From: JAPPHA01 sp965221575
GTDB taxonomy: Bacteria; Pseudomonadota; Alphaproteobacteria; Rhodobacterales; Rhodobacteraceae
Length of the DNA stretch: 64,000 bases
Direction: 5' to 3'
NCBI GenBank assembly: GCA_965221575.1
Contig: CBDCSM010000011.1
Span: forward strand, 372,001-436,000
Below, in pieces: positions 1 to 10,213 of the stretch; within the stretch, counting starts at the first letter, position 1, and every line of letters starts with the position of its first letter. The notes beneath the pieces were generated by a model. It searched no databases. It was not told the origin of the DNA and saw nothing but the letters and a program-made list of their open reading frames with translations. The translations under genes and the position numbers were made by a program.

Positions 1-1
1 C

Positions 2-718
2 CTGCGCATGGAACGGGCCGCGGGCGCTGCAAGAACCGACGGAGCGATGCCGTTTTGCGTGACGGCGCAGGAGGCAAGGCAGGTCATCGCCCTGACATAC
101 GGTATGATCAGCTGCATCGACGATGCCGTGGCGGGTCTGCTCGCCCATCTCGAGGAGCGCGGTATCAGCAACAACACCGTCGTCGTCTTTACCTCCGATC
201 ACGGCGACTTCATGGGTGACCATGGGATCGTTCTCAAACACGGGCTGCATTACGAGGGCGTCCTGCGCGTGCCCTTTATCTGGTCCGATCCCGACCGCCC
301 GGGCCCCGTCCGTACCGACCTGCCTGGCAGTTCGCTCGATATCGGAGCCACGATCCTGTCCCGCGCGGGACTCGCGCCTTTCAATGGCAACCAGGGGCTG
401 CCGTTGCTCGACCTCCTCGACGAAACCGTACCGAATCCCCGCAGGGGCATCCTGATCGAAGAAGATGGGCTGGGTGCTCACCTGGGAACGGACGCGGGCT
501 TGCGAACCAGGACCTACATCGAGGACAACTGGCGCATGACCATATGGCAGGGAATGGCGGGCGGCGAATTGTTCGATCGCAACGCGGACCCTCACGAGTT
601 GCGAAACCTGTGGTCTGACCCCGAGTTCTCAAGTGAAAGGGCAAGCATGACCGAGGCAATGCTGCGCGAAATGATCCGGCTTGGAGATACGACACCATTG
701 GCGACGCACATGGCCTGA
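2..718 (+). CDS. Sulfatase family hydrolase, C-terminal part (5' end outside window)
   Basis: The reading frame is open from the window edge to the TGA at 716-718, so the gene starts upstream and about 238 C-terminal residues are visible. The motif SDHGDFMGDHG, followed by a Lys-His-rich stretch and YEGVLRVPFI, is characteristic of the alkaline-phosphatase-like sulfatase superfamily (arylsulfatase/choline-sulfatase group), where the Asp-His pair binds the catalytic metal. The activating Cys/Ser-x-Pro-x-Arg site would lie in the missing N-terminal part. The tail has the usual LFDRNADPHELRNL pattern. The sulfate-ester substrate cannot be assigned. A phosphonate monoester hydrolase of the same fold is the main alternative. 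Confidence 0.85.
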   Translation: MRMERAAGAARTDGAMPFCVTAQEARQVIALTYGMISCIDDAVAGLLAHLEERGISNNTVVVFTSDHGDFMGDHGIVLKHGLHYEGVLRVPFIWSDPDRPGPVRTDLPGSSLDIGATILSRAGLAPFNGNQGLPLLDLLDETVPNPRRGILIEEDGLGAHLGTDAGLRTRTYIEDNWRMTIWQGMAGGELFDRNADPHELRNLWSDPEFSSERASMTEAMLREMIRLGDTTPLATHMA

Positions 719-1556
719 GCGGCGATGGAGCCGACGAGCCATCGACGGTCATGGTGGATATGGACGTCGGCACTTCGCGAGGTTCGCACGGACGGCGTAT
801 CCCGCGTTGTACCCGCCATCCTGCACGGACGCTCGCGTTTCGCTTCGTGGAAGTGGCGCCAGCTCCTCGGGCCGCGCGAAACCAGGTCTCTCCGGGTGAG
901 AAGAAAGACGGCGGATCGGACGTGCTTGCGCTACAAGGGCTGCATCGAAGGGCGGTTGTCGGGGAAGCGCCGCGAACCACTGGAACTGTTCAACGCCAGT
1001 GACGCTTCCAAACAGAGATTTGCACATTTGTGAAGGAATAACACTTTACACTGCCGTGGACCGTCAAGAGACGTTCGCAGCAGTTACGCTGACCGGATTC
1101 TACTGGGGGACTGCCCAAGTGACGCACGGCATGTGTTCGACTTTAAAATGTTTGCCGGTTGCAATACTAACCCGACCCGAAAGACACATCCTGATCCGGC
1201 AATGAATCGATATTCGTACAAAACCAGTCAACCGATGAATATGCTCTCATGCGGGAACGGATTTTCCTTGTATGGACAAGACGCTTCGGTGAACGGTCAC
1301 CCGACTGTCCATCAATGTTCCCGACCGACGCCGGCAGACAGCTGGGTCCCGGCGCCGGCATGCGCGGATTGCCGCCCCGTAGTCGGACCTTCGCGTGCAT
1401 CGGTCGCATCCGAATCCGGCCTCTTCCCGGATTCGGCGAAATCACCTGACAACCATCACGATCGCTCCGGACCAATTCAGAGAGTACGCGTCGCTCGTCC
1501 GTGCCGAATTTCGGTCCGTGCATTCCGCAAATCGTGATCAATGCAAAGGGTCAACC
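719..1556. other. Intergenic region, no convincing gene
   Basis: These 838 bases between the sulfatase and the sbmA-like gene hold only short overlapping open frames with no recognisable motif. The end, around 1545-1550, contains an AAAGGG-type ribosome binding site for the next gene. I see no terminator or riboswitch. Confidence 0.5.
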
Positions 1557-2846
1557 ATGTTTGAATCGTTTTTCCCGAAACCCAAGATCTTCTTCCCGGC
1601 CTTTGCGGCATGGGCGATCTTCTGCGTCATCGTCTGGTTTTTCATGGCGAAGGATGCCGGCGGTGTCTTCAGCATTGGCTGGATATTCGGTTACGAATTC
1701 CTGCCGGTCCCGGAGGCCGGGGCCGACGAGGAGGCCGTTGCCGCTCATGCCGCGGCCATCGAGGCGGCAAATACCTTCTGGTTTTACCAGTTCATGGTCG
1801 TAACCTACGCGGTGTTCCTGGCCTTCTGGCAATGGTACCTGCCGCACAAATGGGGTCGGTGGTCGCTCTACGGATCGGCATTGATCCTGTTTGTAACCTG
1901 GTTCCAGGTTCAGCTTGATGTCATGATCAACGAATGGTTCGGGTCGTTCTATGACCTGATCCAGAACGCGCTCGCCGAACCGGACAGCGTCACGACCGGC
2001 GACTATTTCTCGGAGCTGTTTACATTCGCCCAGATTGCCCTGGTCGCGATTACCGTTGCGGTGCTGACGAACTTTTTTGTCAGCCACTACATCTTCCGTT
2101 GGCGAACCGCGATGAACGACCGGTACATGGAGATGTGGGGGCGTGTCCGGCACATCGAAGGGGCCGCCCAGCGCGTTCAGGAAGACACCATGCGTTTCGC
2201 GGCCATCATGGAAAGCCTTGGCGTCAGGCTCATCGATTCGGTGATGACCTTGATCGCATTTCTTCCGATCCTTTGGGGGCTGTCGAGTTTCGTCAAGGTT
2301 CTTCCGATCGTCGGAGAAGTCCCGCAGGCCCTGGTGTTCATCGCGATTCTCTGGTCGGTCGTCGGCACGGCCTTGCTGGCCCTGGCCGGAATCCGGTTGC
2401 CGGGACTGGAATTCCGCAATCAGCGTGTCGAGGCGGCATACCGAAAGGAACTGGTTTACGGAGAGGATGACATTGCCCGGGCTAAACCCCCCACCGTCGA
2501 CGAATTGTTCGGAAACGTGCGGCGAAACTACTTCCGCCTTTACCTGAACTACCTGTACTTCAACATCGTGCGCTACGGTTACCTGCAAGCGGGAGTGTTG
2601 GTCCCCTACATTGCACTTGGACCCACGATCGTATCGGCCGGGTTTACGCTCGGTGTCATGCAGCAGATCATTCGGGCGTTCGGCCGGGTGGAAAACTCGT
2701 TCCAGTACCTGGTCAATTCCTGGACGACTATCGTCGAGCTGATCTCCATCTACAAGCGCCTGCAGGCCTTCGAGGCTGCGATCCAGGACCTCCCGCTGCC
2801 GAAGATCGACCGGGAATTCATGGAGTTTGGCGGAGACCCCGCCTGA
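1557..2846 (+). CDS. sbmA: SbmA/BacA-family peptide antibiotic transporter
   Basis: A 429-residue inner-membrane protein of the SbmA/BacA family, known for proton-driven import of proline-rich and other antimicrobial peptides and, in rhizobia, for survival inside hosts. It has hydrophobic segments near residues 12-30, 80-100, 105-125, 165-190, 230-255, 260-285 and 330-365. The family-typical C-terminal stretch NSFQYLVNSWTTIVELISIY packs after the last membrane segment. I chose the ATG at 1557 because an AAAGGG site precedes it and the protein then starts MFESFFPKPK, as in relatives. A longer in-frame start at 1395 would add 54 unrelated residues. No ABC ATPase domain is attached. It converges with tyrC. 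Confidence 0.88.
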   Translation: MFESFFPKPKIFFPAFAAWAIFCVIVWFFMAKDAGGVFSIGWIFGYEFLPVPEAGADEEAVAAHAAAIEAANTFWFYQFMVVTYAVFLAFWQWYLPHKWGRWSLYGSALILFVTWFQVQLDVMINEWFGSFYDLIQNALAEPDSVTTGDYFSELFTFAQIALVAITVAVLTNFFVSHYIFRWRTAMNDRYMEMWGRVRHIEGAAQRVQEDTMRFAAIMESLGVRLIDSVMTLIAFLPILWGLSSFVKVLPIVGEVPQALVFIAILWSVVGTALLALAGIRLPGLEFRNQRVEAAYRKELVYGEDDIARAKPPTVDELFGNVRRNYFRLYLNYLYFNIVRYGYLQAGVLVPYIALGPTIVSAGFTLGVMQQIIRAFGRVENSFQYLVNSWTTIVELISIYKRLQAFEAAIQDLPLPKIDREFMEFGGDPA

Positions 2847-3068
2847 CGCGTTCGACGGCGCCCGGCTGAATTCGAGCCGACGCGATCCGGCGAACCCTTC
2901 GGATCATTGGCCAGGCCACCTCGGGTCATTCCGGGTGCGGCTTGGCCTTTCCCATGTCGGGGCCGGGACGGAACGGCACCTCCAGGTTCCGACGTAGACC
3001 GGATCTCCAAGGTCGGCCCGTGGTCACGTCACCGCGTTGACCCGAGTCTCTCGCGCGGTCACCTGGCC

Positions 3069-3992
3069 TCAGTCTTCGATGCCGTGGGATCGCCCGAAAT
3101 CCGGCAAGCCGGTGTCCTGCCCCGCTTCAATGATCCCGCGGCGAATCGAGCGGGTCCGGGAAAAATGCTCATGAAGAAGTTCCCCGTCCCCACTCCGAAT
3201 GGCCCTCTGCAGCATGGACAGCTCTTCCGAGAACCGGCCGAGAATCTCAAGGGTGGCCTTCCGGTTATTCATGAAAACGTCGCGCCACATCGTCGGATCG
3301 GACGCCGCGATCCGGGTAAAGTCCCGAAACCCGGCTGCCGAATACTGAACCACTTCCGCGTTGCTGACCCGCCGCAAGTCGTCTGCCACTCCTACCATCG
3401 TGTAGGCAATCAAATGGGGGACATGGGAAGTGACCGCAAGAACCATGTCGTGGCGTTCCGGATCCATGTCGTCGATCTGTGCGCCCATTTGGCGCCACAG
3501 GCTCCGCAGCCTTTCGATCGCCTCCGGAGAGGTACCGGGCAGCGGCGTGAACAGGCACCATCGACCTTCGAACAATTCCGCAAAACCGGCCTTGGGCCCG
3601 GACATTTCGGTGCCGGCTACCGGATGAGTCGGGACAAAGTGAACCCCGGACGGTAGCCGTGGCACGACGGCCTCGATGACCGCCATCTTGACCGATCCGA
3701 CCTCTGAGAGCGTGGCTCCCGGGGCAAGGCATGGCCCGATCTCTTCAACCACGTCTCCCATCACCCCGACCGGCGTGCACAGGACAACGAGGTCTGCGCC
3801 CCGAACCGTTTCGGACGCGGTTTCGAAGACCTCGTCACAGAACCCGAGCTCGCGAACGGTCTCTCGCGTTTCGCTGGAGCGCGCATACCCGGCGATCGAT
3901 CCGGCAAGGTCGAACCTCCTGATGGCGTGGGCCATCGAGGAGGCGATCAGGCCCAGCCCGATCAGGGCGACGCGTTCGTAAACATGGGCCAC
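3069..3992 (-). CDS. tyrC: Prephenate/arogenate dehydrogenase
   Basis: NAD(P)-dependent oxidative decarboxylation of prephenate or arogenate in tyrosine synthesis. The 307-residue protein starts ALIGLGLIASS, the Gly-x-Gly-x-x nucleotide-binding loop of a Rossmann fold. It has the family signature HPVAGTEMSGP near the middle and a helical C-terminal dimerisation domain containing SHVPHLIAY. I chose the GTG at 3992 because it overlaps the hisC stop by one base (TAGTG) and gives the normal N-terminus VAHVYERVALIG. A second ATG lies two codons later. Coupling to hisC suggests one aromatic/histidine aminotransferase operon, as in many alphaproteobacteria. Confidence 0.92.
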   Translation of the reverse strand: MAHVYERVALIGLGLIASSMAHAIRRFDLAGSIAGYARSSETRETVRELGFCDEVFETASETVRGADLVVLCTPVGVMGDVVEEIGPCLAPGATLSEVGSVKMAVIEAVVPRLPSGVHFVPTHPVAGTEMSGPKAGFAELFEGRWCLFTPLPGTSPEAIERLRSLWRQMGAQIDDMDPERHDMVLAVTSHVPHLIAYTMVGVADDLRRVSNAEVVQYSAAGFRDFTRIAASDPTMWRDVFMNNRKATLEILGRFSEELSMLQRAIRSGDGELLHEHFSRTRSIRRGIIEAGQDTGLPDFGRSHGIED

Positions 3993-5086
3993 TAGCCGGT
4001 CTCCGCCCAAAAGGAATCCAGGCCACTGACCAGGCGCCTGCAACCTTCCTCATCGCCGACCGTCACCCGCAAGGCTTGAGGGAACCCGTACTCATCAACA
4101 TTGCGCGTGATCACCCCCCGCGCCAGCAGATGAGCGTATGCCGCCTGCGCGGTCCGGGGAGATCCGAATCGCAGCAACAGGAAATTGGCGTGGGACCGGT
4201 CGATTTCGAGCGCGGGACAGGACAGGCGGGAATGCAGCCAGTCTCTCCAGCGTGCGTTCTCGCGCCGGCAATGAATCACGTGGGCCCGATCCCTGACAGC
4301 GGCGGCGGCGGCGGCCAGCCCGGGCGCCGTGATGTTGAACGGACCCCGCACGCGGTTCAGGACGTCCGTCACCTCGGCCGACGCCAGCGCCCACCCGACC
4401 CTGAGCGCCGCAAGGCCATGAAGCTTCGAGAACGTGCGCAACATGACCACGTTGTCGCGCTCAAGGACGAGCGACGCACCGCCGTCCGAACCGTCGACGT
4501 ACTCCACGTATGCGCCGTCGACGGCCAGAATCGCCCGGGGTGGAACCGCATCAGCGAGACGGCGAAGGTCCTCCCCCGTGACCATCGTTCCAGTCGGGTT
4601 GTTCGGGTTGGCGACGAAGACGAGGCGCGTTCGTTCGGTGAATTCCTTCGCCAACAGGTCGATGTCGAGGCATCTGTCGCGTTCCCGGGCCGCGCGTGGA
4701 GTCGCACCGGCGGCCAAGGCTGAAATCCGGTACATCGAAAAGCCGTGCTCGGTGAAGACCACGTCGTCGCCCGGCCCGGAATAACACCGGCAAAGTAACG
4801 AGATCAATTCGTCGGATCCGGCACCGCACACGATCTGTTCCGCCGGCAAGCCATGGACCTCGGCGATCGAGTCCCTGAGGTCGCCGTGACTCCCCGAGGG
4901 ATACACGGCCGAGTGTTCCAGGGCGTCCCGGGCCGCCTGCCGAGCCGACTGACATGGTCCGTAAGGATTCTCGTTCGACGACAGCTTGACCACGTCGCTC
5001 ACGCCCGCGACCGCGCTGCGTCCGCCGACATAAGCCGCGATCTTCAGGATTTCGGGGTGCGGATGTGGTCTGGCGGGAATACTCAT
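3992..5086 (-). CDS. hisC: Histidinol-phosphate / aromatic aminotransferase
   Basis: A 364-residue class I/II PLP aminotransferase. It is expected to convert imidazole acetol phosphate and, given the tyrC partner, probably prephenate or aromatic keto acids. Visible hallmarks are KLSSNENPYGP near residue 40, VANPNNPTG at the substrate/cofactor pocket, VDGAYVEY, and the PLP-binding lysine in RTFSKLHGLA at about Lys221. The ATG at 5086 (MSIPARPHPHPEIL) fits relatives. An upstream in-frame ATG at 5140 would add 18 residues without similarity. The stop codon overlaps the tyrC start. Confidence 0.92.
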   Translation of the reverse strand: MSIPARPHPHPEILKIAAYVGGRSAVAGVSDVVKLSSNENPYGPCQSARQAARDALEHSAVYPSGSHGDLRDSIAEVHGLPAEQIVCGAGSDELISLLCRCYSGPGDDVVFTEHGFSMYRISALAAGATPRAARERDRCLDIDLLAKEFTERTRLVFVANPNNPTGTMVTGEDLRRLADAVPPRAILAVDGAYVEYVDGSDGGASLVLERDNVVMLRTFSKLHGLAALRVGWALASAEVTDVLNRVRGPFNITAPGLAAAAAAVRDRAHVIHCRRENARWRDWLHSRLSCPALEIDRSHANFLLLRFGSPRTAQAAYAHLLARGVITRNVDEYGFPQALRVTVGDEEGCRRLVSGLDSFWAETG

Positions 5087-5378
5087 CAAACCTCGGCTCG
5101 CCTCGAAACAGACGGCCTTGTACCGGCAGGCCCTTGACACTTCCAGTCCAATCGCACCCGGCCCGAATTCGGAAAGGCCGACGCTTGCCCGTTTCAGGAC
5201 CGGATCTTCGGGAACCGAAATGACGGGCCCGGATTTCGCCCGAATGTCCTGCCACGTGCGCGCGACAGGCGCTCCCGCACGGCGACAATCGCCCTGACCG
5301 CACCAGGTAAATGGCCGCGCGGTCCTGGTCGCCAGGATGCCAGGATATGAGACGTGTGGCCGTCGGCAACCGGCATCG

Positions 5379-7583
5379 TCAAAGGAAGCTCTGCGGGTCT
5401 ACATCAATCTGCATTCGGATGCCCGACGGCAACTTGACCGAGTCGCGCCATCGCAGCAACTTTCCCTGGATCGGGATTTCCCTCGCCGATTTCGCCAGGA
5501 AACGGACGCGATACCGTCCTCGCACACGCGCAATCGGGGCCGGGGCCGGTCCGTAGAGTTCGATTTTCCCATTTCGGAGGATGCCTGCATTCCGGGCGAG
5601 TTCCTGCGCCACGCGATTGACCGAGCCGAGATCGGCACCTGACAGAATGGCGGCCGCGAATCGCCCGAAAGGCGGGACGCCGGCGGCCTTGCGATAATCC
5701 GCCTCGGTGCGCCGGAACGCCTCTCCGTCACCTGAGAGAATCGCCTTGATGACCGGGTGCTCGGGTTGATGGGTTTGGATGAGCGAAACCCCGCGCGTGC
5801 CATCCCTGCCCGCTCGACCGGACACCTGGTGGATCAACTGGAACGTCCGTTCGGCCGCCCGAAGATCACCGCCCCTGAGACCAAGGTCCGCGTCAATGAC
5901 ACCGACCGTCCTGAGCAGCGGGAAATGGTGCCCCTTCGCGACCATCTGGGTTCCGATGACAATGTCGACCTTGCCGTCAGTTATTTCCCGAATTCGATTC
6001 TGGATTTCATGGCCTGACTGGGCGAGGTCGGATGAAAACACGGTCAGGCGCGCATCCGGAAATCGGTCGAACGCCTCTTCCGCCAAACGCTCGACGCCAG
6101 GACCGATAGCCGCCAGCTTGCCGGGCGTGCCACAATTCGTGCAGACCGACGGTACCGCCCTCGTTTCTCCGCACTGGTGACACATCAGCAACCGTCGCAT
6201 CTGGTGCAGGACAAGCCGGGCGTCACATTGTTCGCACCCGATCTGGTGTCCACATGCCCGGCAGATGGTGACCGGCGCATATCCGCGGCGATTCAGGAAC
6301 AGCAATGCCTGCTTGCCCTGTTTCAGGCTCGACTCGACTTCCTCGGCCAGTGACGGCGAAATCCAGTGGCCGGGATCAAGTTGTTCCTGGCAAAGGTCGA
6401 TCGCGCGCAGTTCCGGCAGCGTCGCCGCGCCGAATCGCTTCGGTAAATCGACTCCCGAATACTTCCCCGACTTCCAGTTGACCCAGCTTTCGAGCGACGG
6501 TGTGGCGGAGACCAGCAAGGCGACGGCCCGGCAGATCGATGCCCTGAGAACCGCCATGTCACGCGCATTGTAGAGGACGCCGTCTTCCTGCTTGAACGAA
6601 CTGTCGTGCTCCTCGTCGACGACGATGATCCCGAGATCCGCAAATGGCAGGAATAATGCAGATCGCGCGCCGACAACCAGTTGCGCCCGGTTTTCGGCAA
6701 CCATTCTCCAGCAACGGCGCCGCTCACGGGATGAGACGGAAGAATGCCATACGGCCGGTATGACCCCGAATCGTTCTCCGACCCGATTGAGAAACTCTTC
6801 GGTCAGGGCAATTTCGGGAAGCATGACCAGGGCTTGCCGTCCGCCCCTGAGGCACTCGCGGACCGCATCGAGGTAGACAGCCGTCTTGCCTGATCCCGTC
6901 ACGCCTTTCAGCAGGCACGCCTTGTGTTCGCCTCGTCCGAGGAGTTCCTTGACGTGCTCCGCGGCCTGCAGCTGTTGTGCTGTCAGTTCGGGGCCCGGTC
7001 TTTCGAGGTCCAGCGTCGGGAAGGGTTCATACCAGGGGCGCTGGGCACGAATGATGCAATCCTGATCCGCCAGTCCCTTTATCACCGATGCCGACACGCG
7101 GGCCTCGTCAACAAGGTCTCCGAGGGAAAACTCGGCGTCCGGCTGCCCCCGGAATATGTCGAGCACGCGTTGCCTGGCCGGGGTCATCCTGGAGGGGCGG
7201 CCTTCTCCGGCCACATAAACCTGTCGAAACTTGGGCGGATCGCCAAGCCCCTGAACGCGCGTGGCGAGCGCCAGCAGCGAGTTGAGCGGGGAGACCGTGT
7301 ATTCAGATGTGCGGTTGAGGAATCGCAACATTTCCGGGCGCATGGACGGAACATCGAGAATGCGCTTGATCGCGCGAAGCTTCGAGCGATCGAATTGACC
7401 CTGTCCTGGTCCCCAGATGACCCCCGTCACCGTGCGCGGCCCGAGAGGAACCTCGACGAAACAACCTGTCTGCGCCCCTCCTTCGGGGATCCGGTAATCG
7501 AGAAGCCGGTTGACGGGCTGGCGCGTCAACACGGCCACCGTGTCGCCCGGCCCGAACCCGATGACCTCGCCCCGAGGATTCAT
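5379..7583 (-). CDS. priA: Primosomal replication-restart helicase PriA
   Basis: A 734-residue 3'-to-5' DNA helicase that reloads the replisome at stalled forks. Seen are Walker A GVTGSGKT near residues 227-234, the DEEH box (VDEEHD) near 322-327, the LVSATPS motif III, and the paired zinc-binding CxxC clusters (CRACG, CEQCD, CHQCG, CTNCG) that are specific to PriA. Helicase motifs V and VI (VIGTQMVAKGHHFP and HQVSGRAGRDG) follow. The ATG at 7583 starts MNPRGEVIGF; a start 11 codons upstream (7616) is possible. The gene diverges from the transaldolase gene at 7688, a neighbourhood common in Alphaproteobacteria. Confidence 0.95.
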   Translation of the reverse strand: MNPRGEVIGFGPGDTVAVLTRQPVNRLLDYRIPEGGAQTGCFVEVPLGPRTVTGVIWGPGQGQFDRSKLRAIKRILDVPSMRPEMLRFLNRTSEYTVSPLNSLLALATRVQGLGDPPKFRQVYVAGEGRPSRMTPARQRVLDIFRGQPDAEFSLGDLVDEARVSASVIKGLADQDCIIRAQRPWYEPFPTLDLERPGPELTAQQLQAAEHVKELLGRGEHKACLLKGVTGSGKTAVYLDAVRECLRGGRQALVMLPEIALTEEFLNRVGERFGVIPAVWHSSVSSRERRRCWRMVAENRAQLVVGARSALFLPFADLGIIVVDEEHDSSFKQEDGVLYNARDMAVLRASICRAVALLVSATPSLESWVNWKSGKYSGVDLPKRFGAATLPELRAIDLCQEQLDPGHWISPSLAEEVESSLKQGKQALLFLNRRGYAPVTICRACGHQIGCEQCDARLVLHQMRRLLMCHQCGETRAVPSVCTNCGTPGKLAAIGPGVERLAEEAFDRFPDARLTVFSSDLAQSGHEIQNRIREITDGKVDIVIGTQMVAKGHHFPLLRTVGVIDADLGLRGGDLRAAERTFQLIHQVSGRAGRDGTRGVSLIQTHQPEHPVIKAILSGDGEAFRRTEADYRKAAGVPPFGRFAAAILSGADLGSVNRVAQELARNAGILRNGKIELYGPAPAPIARVRGRYRVRFLAKSAREIPIQGKLLRWRDSVKLPSGIRMQIDVDPQSFL

Positions 7584-7687
7584 GATCTCCACCCAACTAC
7601 TGCATACGGTTTGCACAGCCCCGCATATGCATATATCTTTGTCGCGGGCACAGGAACCAACCTCCTTGAACAGACTGGATCGGGTTT

Positions 7688-8344
7688 ATGAAGTTTTTTG
7701 TCGACACAGCTGACGTCAGCGCGATTTCCGAACTTAACGAGCTTGGTATGGTGGACGGCGTAACCACGAATCCGTCGCTGATCCTGAAGGCCGGACGGGA
7801 CATCCGTGAGGTCACGCAAGAAATCTGCGCTCTTGTCGACGGCCCGGTCAGTGCCGAGGTCGTTGCGACCGATTCGGCCAGCATGATTCAGGAAGGGAGG
7901 AGCCTTGCGGAGATCGCGGACAACATCGCGGTCAAGGTCCCCATGACCTGGGACGGGCTGAAGGCATGCAGGACGTTGGCGGACGACGGCTGCATGGTGA
8001 ATGTGACGCTGTGCTTCTCGCTCAACCAGGCGTTACTGGCGGCCAAGGCGGGCGCCAGCTTCATTTCCCCTTTCATTGGCCGGCTTGACGACATCAACCT
8101 CGATGGTCTCGACCTGATCGGCGACATTCGCCTTGTCTATGACAATTACGGGTTCGAGACCGAGATTCTCGCCGCGTCCATCCGGAGCGTCAATCACATT
8201 GCCGATTGCGCACGGATCGGCGCCGATGTGGCGACGGCCCCGCCCGGAGTGATCCGCAAGCTCGTGGATCACCCGTTGACCGACAGAGGCATGGAAGCCT
8301 TTCTCGCGGACTGGGCGAAAACCGGTCAGAACATCGTGCCGTAA
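7688..8344 (+). CDS. tal: Transaldolase / fructose-6-phosphate aldolase family (TalC-like)
   Basis: A 218-residue protein of the short TalC/FSA group. It starts MKFFVDTADV, has GVTTNPSLIL, and places the Schiff-base lysine at Lys83 in NIAVKVPMT, exactly where TalC has it. FISPFIGRLDD further supports the family. Short alphaproteobacterial members usually act as transaldolases in the pentose phosphate pathway, but an aldolase activity cannot be excluded from sequence. It diverges from priA with a 104-base spacer and is followed by DUF484 and xerC. Confidence 0.93.
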   Translation: MKFFVDTADVSAISELNELGMVDGVTTNPSLILKAGRDIREVTQEICALVDGPVSAEVVATDSASMIQEGRSLAEIADNIAVKVPMTWDGLKACRTLADDGCMVNVTLCFSLNQALLAAKAGASFISPFIGRLDDINLDGLDLIGDIRLVYDNYGFETEILAASIRSVNHIADCARIGADVATAPPGVIRKLVDHPLTDRGMEAFLADWAKTGQNIVP

Positions 8345-8373
8345 CTCCGAGCCAGGCATCGGAGCCAGCCAAG

Positions 8374-9066
8374 ATGACGATCGATCTCCAACATGTTCGG
8401 GCCCTGATTCTGTCCGAGCCGGAAATCGTCCTGCACGACCGGGAGATCATGAGAATGCTCGTGGCCGCCTCCGATTCGGAGCAGGGACCGAATGTCGTCG
8501 ATCTCAGGGGCGTCGCCATCAACCGGCTGGAACACCGGCTGTCGGCACTCGAAGACACCCACGATGCCGTTCTCGCCGCCGCGTACGACAATGTCGCCAG
8601 TACAAACCAGATCCACAGGGCGGTTCTCATTGCCCTTGAGGCCGAGGACTGGAAATCGTTTGTCGAAATGTCGGACACCGAGTTCCGGGAAGTGCTGAAC
8701 GTCGAGGAAGTCCGAATCTGCCTGGAATCCGATCGAATCCTGGGTGATTCGATCGTCAACCCAAAGGTCTCGAGGCTCGAGCCGGGCGGCATCGACGATT
8801 ATGTCTCGAGAGGCAGCATGACGCAGCCCAGGTCGGTTACGCTCCGCCGCGTCCATGAAGCGGACCCGGCCGTCTACGGAGACCTGGGAACCGAGATTCG
8901 CTCCGAGGCCGTCATTCGAGTCGACACCGGCAGGAAGGGCCCTGGAGCCATGATCGTGCTCGGTTCTGCCGACCCGAATCAATTTGTCCCCAGCCTGAAG
9001 CCCGACCTGCTCAGGTTTCTCGGCCAGGTCCTGGGGCGAATGTTCGAAAAATGGCTGAACGTGTAA
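8374..9066 (+). CDS. DUF484 family protein
   Basis: A 230-residue soluble protein of the DUF484 family, which has a GAF-like fold and sits next to xerC in many proteobacteria. Its biochemical role is unknown. Typical features are the N-terminal EPEIVLHDREIMRMLV helix, a central helix (LEHRLSALEDTHDAVL) and a C-terminal FLGQVLGRMFEKWL segment. I chose the ATG at 8374 because it gives the family N-terminus; a longer frame would run back into the transaldolase gene. It overlaps xerC by 16 bases, implying coupled translation. Confidence 0.88.
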   Translation: MTIDLQHVRALILSEPEIVLHDREIMRMLVAASDSEQGPNVVDLRGVAINRLEHRLSALEDTHDAVLAAAYDNVASTNQIHRAVLIALEAEDWKSFVEMSDTEFREVLNVEEVRICLESDRILGDSIVNPKVSRLEPGGIDDYVSRGSMTQPRSVTLRRVHEADPAVYGDLGTEIRSEAVIRVDTGRKGPGAMIVLGSADPNQFVPSLKPDLLRFLGQVLGRMFEKWLNV

Positions 9067-9977
9067 CGAAGTCGTTCTCGGCCACGGCCGTCTCCCGCTG
9101 GTTGAACGCGCTCTCGGCAGTCGGCGGCCGTTCCGAAAACACGATCATCTCGTACAGACGCGACGTCCGCGGATTCCTGGAGTTTCTTGAAGGTCACTTT
9201 GCCAGGCCCGTCAGCCTGAAACTCCTTGGGCGCATCGACCGAACCGACATGAGGGCATGGATGTCACGGGAACGCGCGCGCGGCATATCGGCGCGCTCTC
9301 TTGCCCGGTCGCTCTCCTCGGTCAAGGCATTCTTCCGCTGGCTTGGCGAAAACGAGGGAGTCGACGCGCCCGCGGTTCACTCGACCCGTGCGCCACGATT
9401 CGCGGCCAGCCTCCCCCGGTCCGTCGCGCCCGACGACGCGAGATCCCTGGTGGACACGCTCGAAGGCCAGGCAAACAAGGCGTGGGTCGGTGCGCGTGAT
9501 GCCGCCCTGGTCATCCTCCTGTATGGTTGCGGGCTGCGAATTTCGGAGGCCCTGGCGCTTCGGCGCCGGGATGCGCCCTTGAAGGACACGCTGCGGATCA
9601 CAGGAAAGGGAGGGCGGCAGCGCCTGGTTCCGGTCCTGCCACGGGTCCGGGAAGCGGTTGATTCCTATCTCGAGATCTGTCCTTTCGCGACAAGAGCGGA
9701 AGATCCTTTGTTCCTGGGTGTGCGCGGAGGACCTCTCAATCCGAGAATCGCACGAAAGGCGATCGAACGCGCGCGGATGCAGCTCGGTCTGCCGGCGGGC
9801 ACCACGCCACATGCCATGAGACACGCGTTCGCGACCCATTTGCTCGCCGCGGGAGGCGACCTGCGGACGATTCAGGAACTTCTCGGACATGCATCGCTGT
9901 CAACGACGCAGATCTACACGGCGGTCGACCAGGCCCAGTTGATGGATGTCTATCGATCGGCCCACCCGAAAGCCTGA
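9051..9977 (+). CDS. xerC: Tyrosine recombinase XerC
   Basis: A 308-residue tyrosine recombinase that, with XerD, resolves chromosome dimers at dif. An N-terminal SAM-like core-binding domain is followed by the catalytic domain. The complete catalytic set is visible: Arg163 (CGLRISEAL), Lys186 (TGKGG), His254 and Arg257 (HAMRH), His280 (LLGHAS) and the nucleophile Tyr289 (TQIYTAVD). The length and the priA-tal-DUF484 neighbourhood indicate housekeeping XerC rather than an island integrase. Confidence 0.93.
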   Translation: MAERVTKSFSATAVSRWLNALSAVGGRSENTIISYRRDVRGFLEFLEGHFARPVSLKLLGRIDRTDMRAWMSRERARGISARSLARSLSSVKAFFRWLGENEGVDAPAVHSTRAPRFAASLPRSVAPDDARSLVDTLEGQANKAWVGARDAALVILLYGCGLRISEALALRRRDAPLKDTLRITGKGGRQRLVPVLPRVREAVDSYLEICPFATRAEDPLFLGVRGGPLNPRIARKAIERARMQLGLPAGTTPHAMRHAFATHLLAAGGDLRTIQELLGHASLSTTQIYTAVDQAQLMDVYRSAHPKA

Positions 9978-10213
9978 GCCTTGGGCCTCGATCTGTCCCC
10001 CGCCGATTCCGGTCCCGATCGATGGAAAACGAACGCCCGTCCGCAGTGATGGCGACATCCCGAAAACGCGGCGGGAGCCACGCCGTCCCGTGCGTGCAAC
10101 CCATTCGGGGATCCACGGAATCGGCGGACCTTTTCGAGAATCTCGTTTGGACTTGTAGATAGAACATGCGATGTTAACCCTCAGCCAGGCCGGAGCCATA
10201 ACAGGACGCGTGC

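Noticed and set aside
1551..2588. 345-codon minus-strand frame opposite sbmA
   Set aside because: It is charged and motif-free, and mirrors the GC-rich codons of the real transporter gene.
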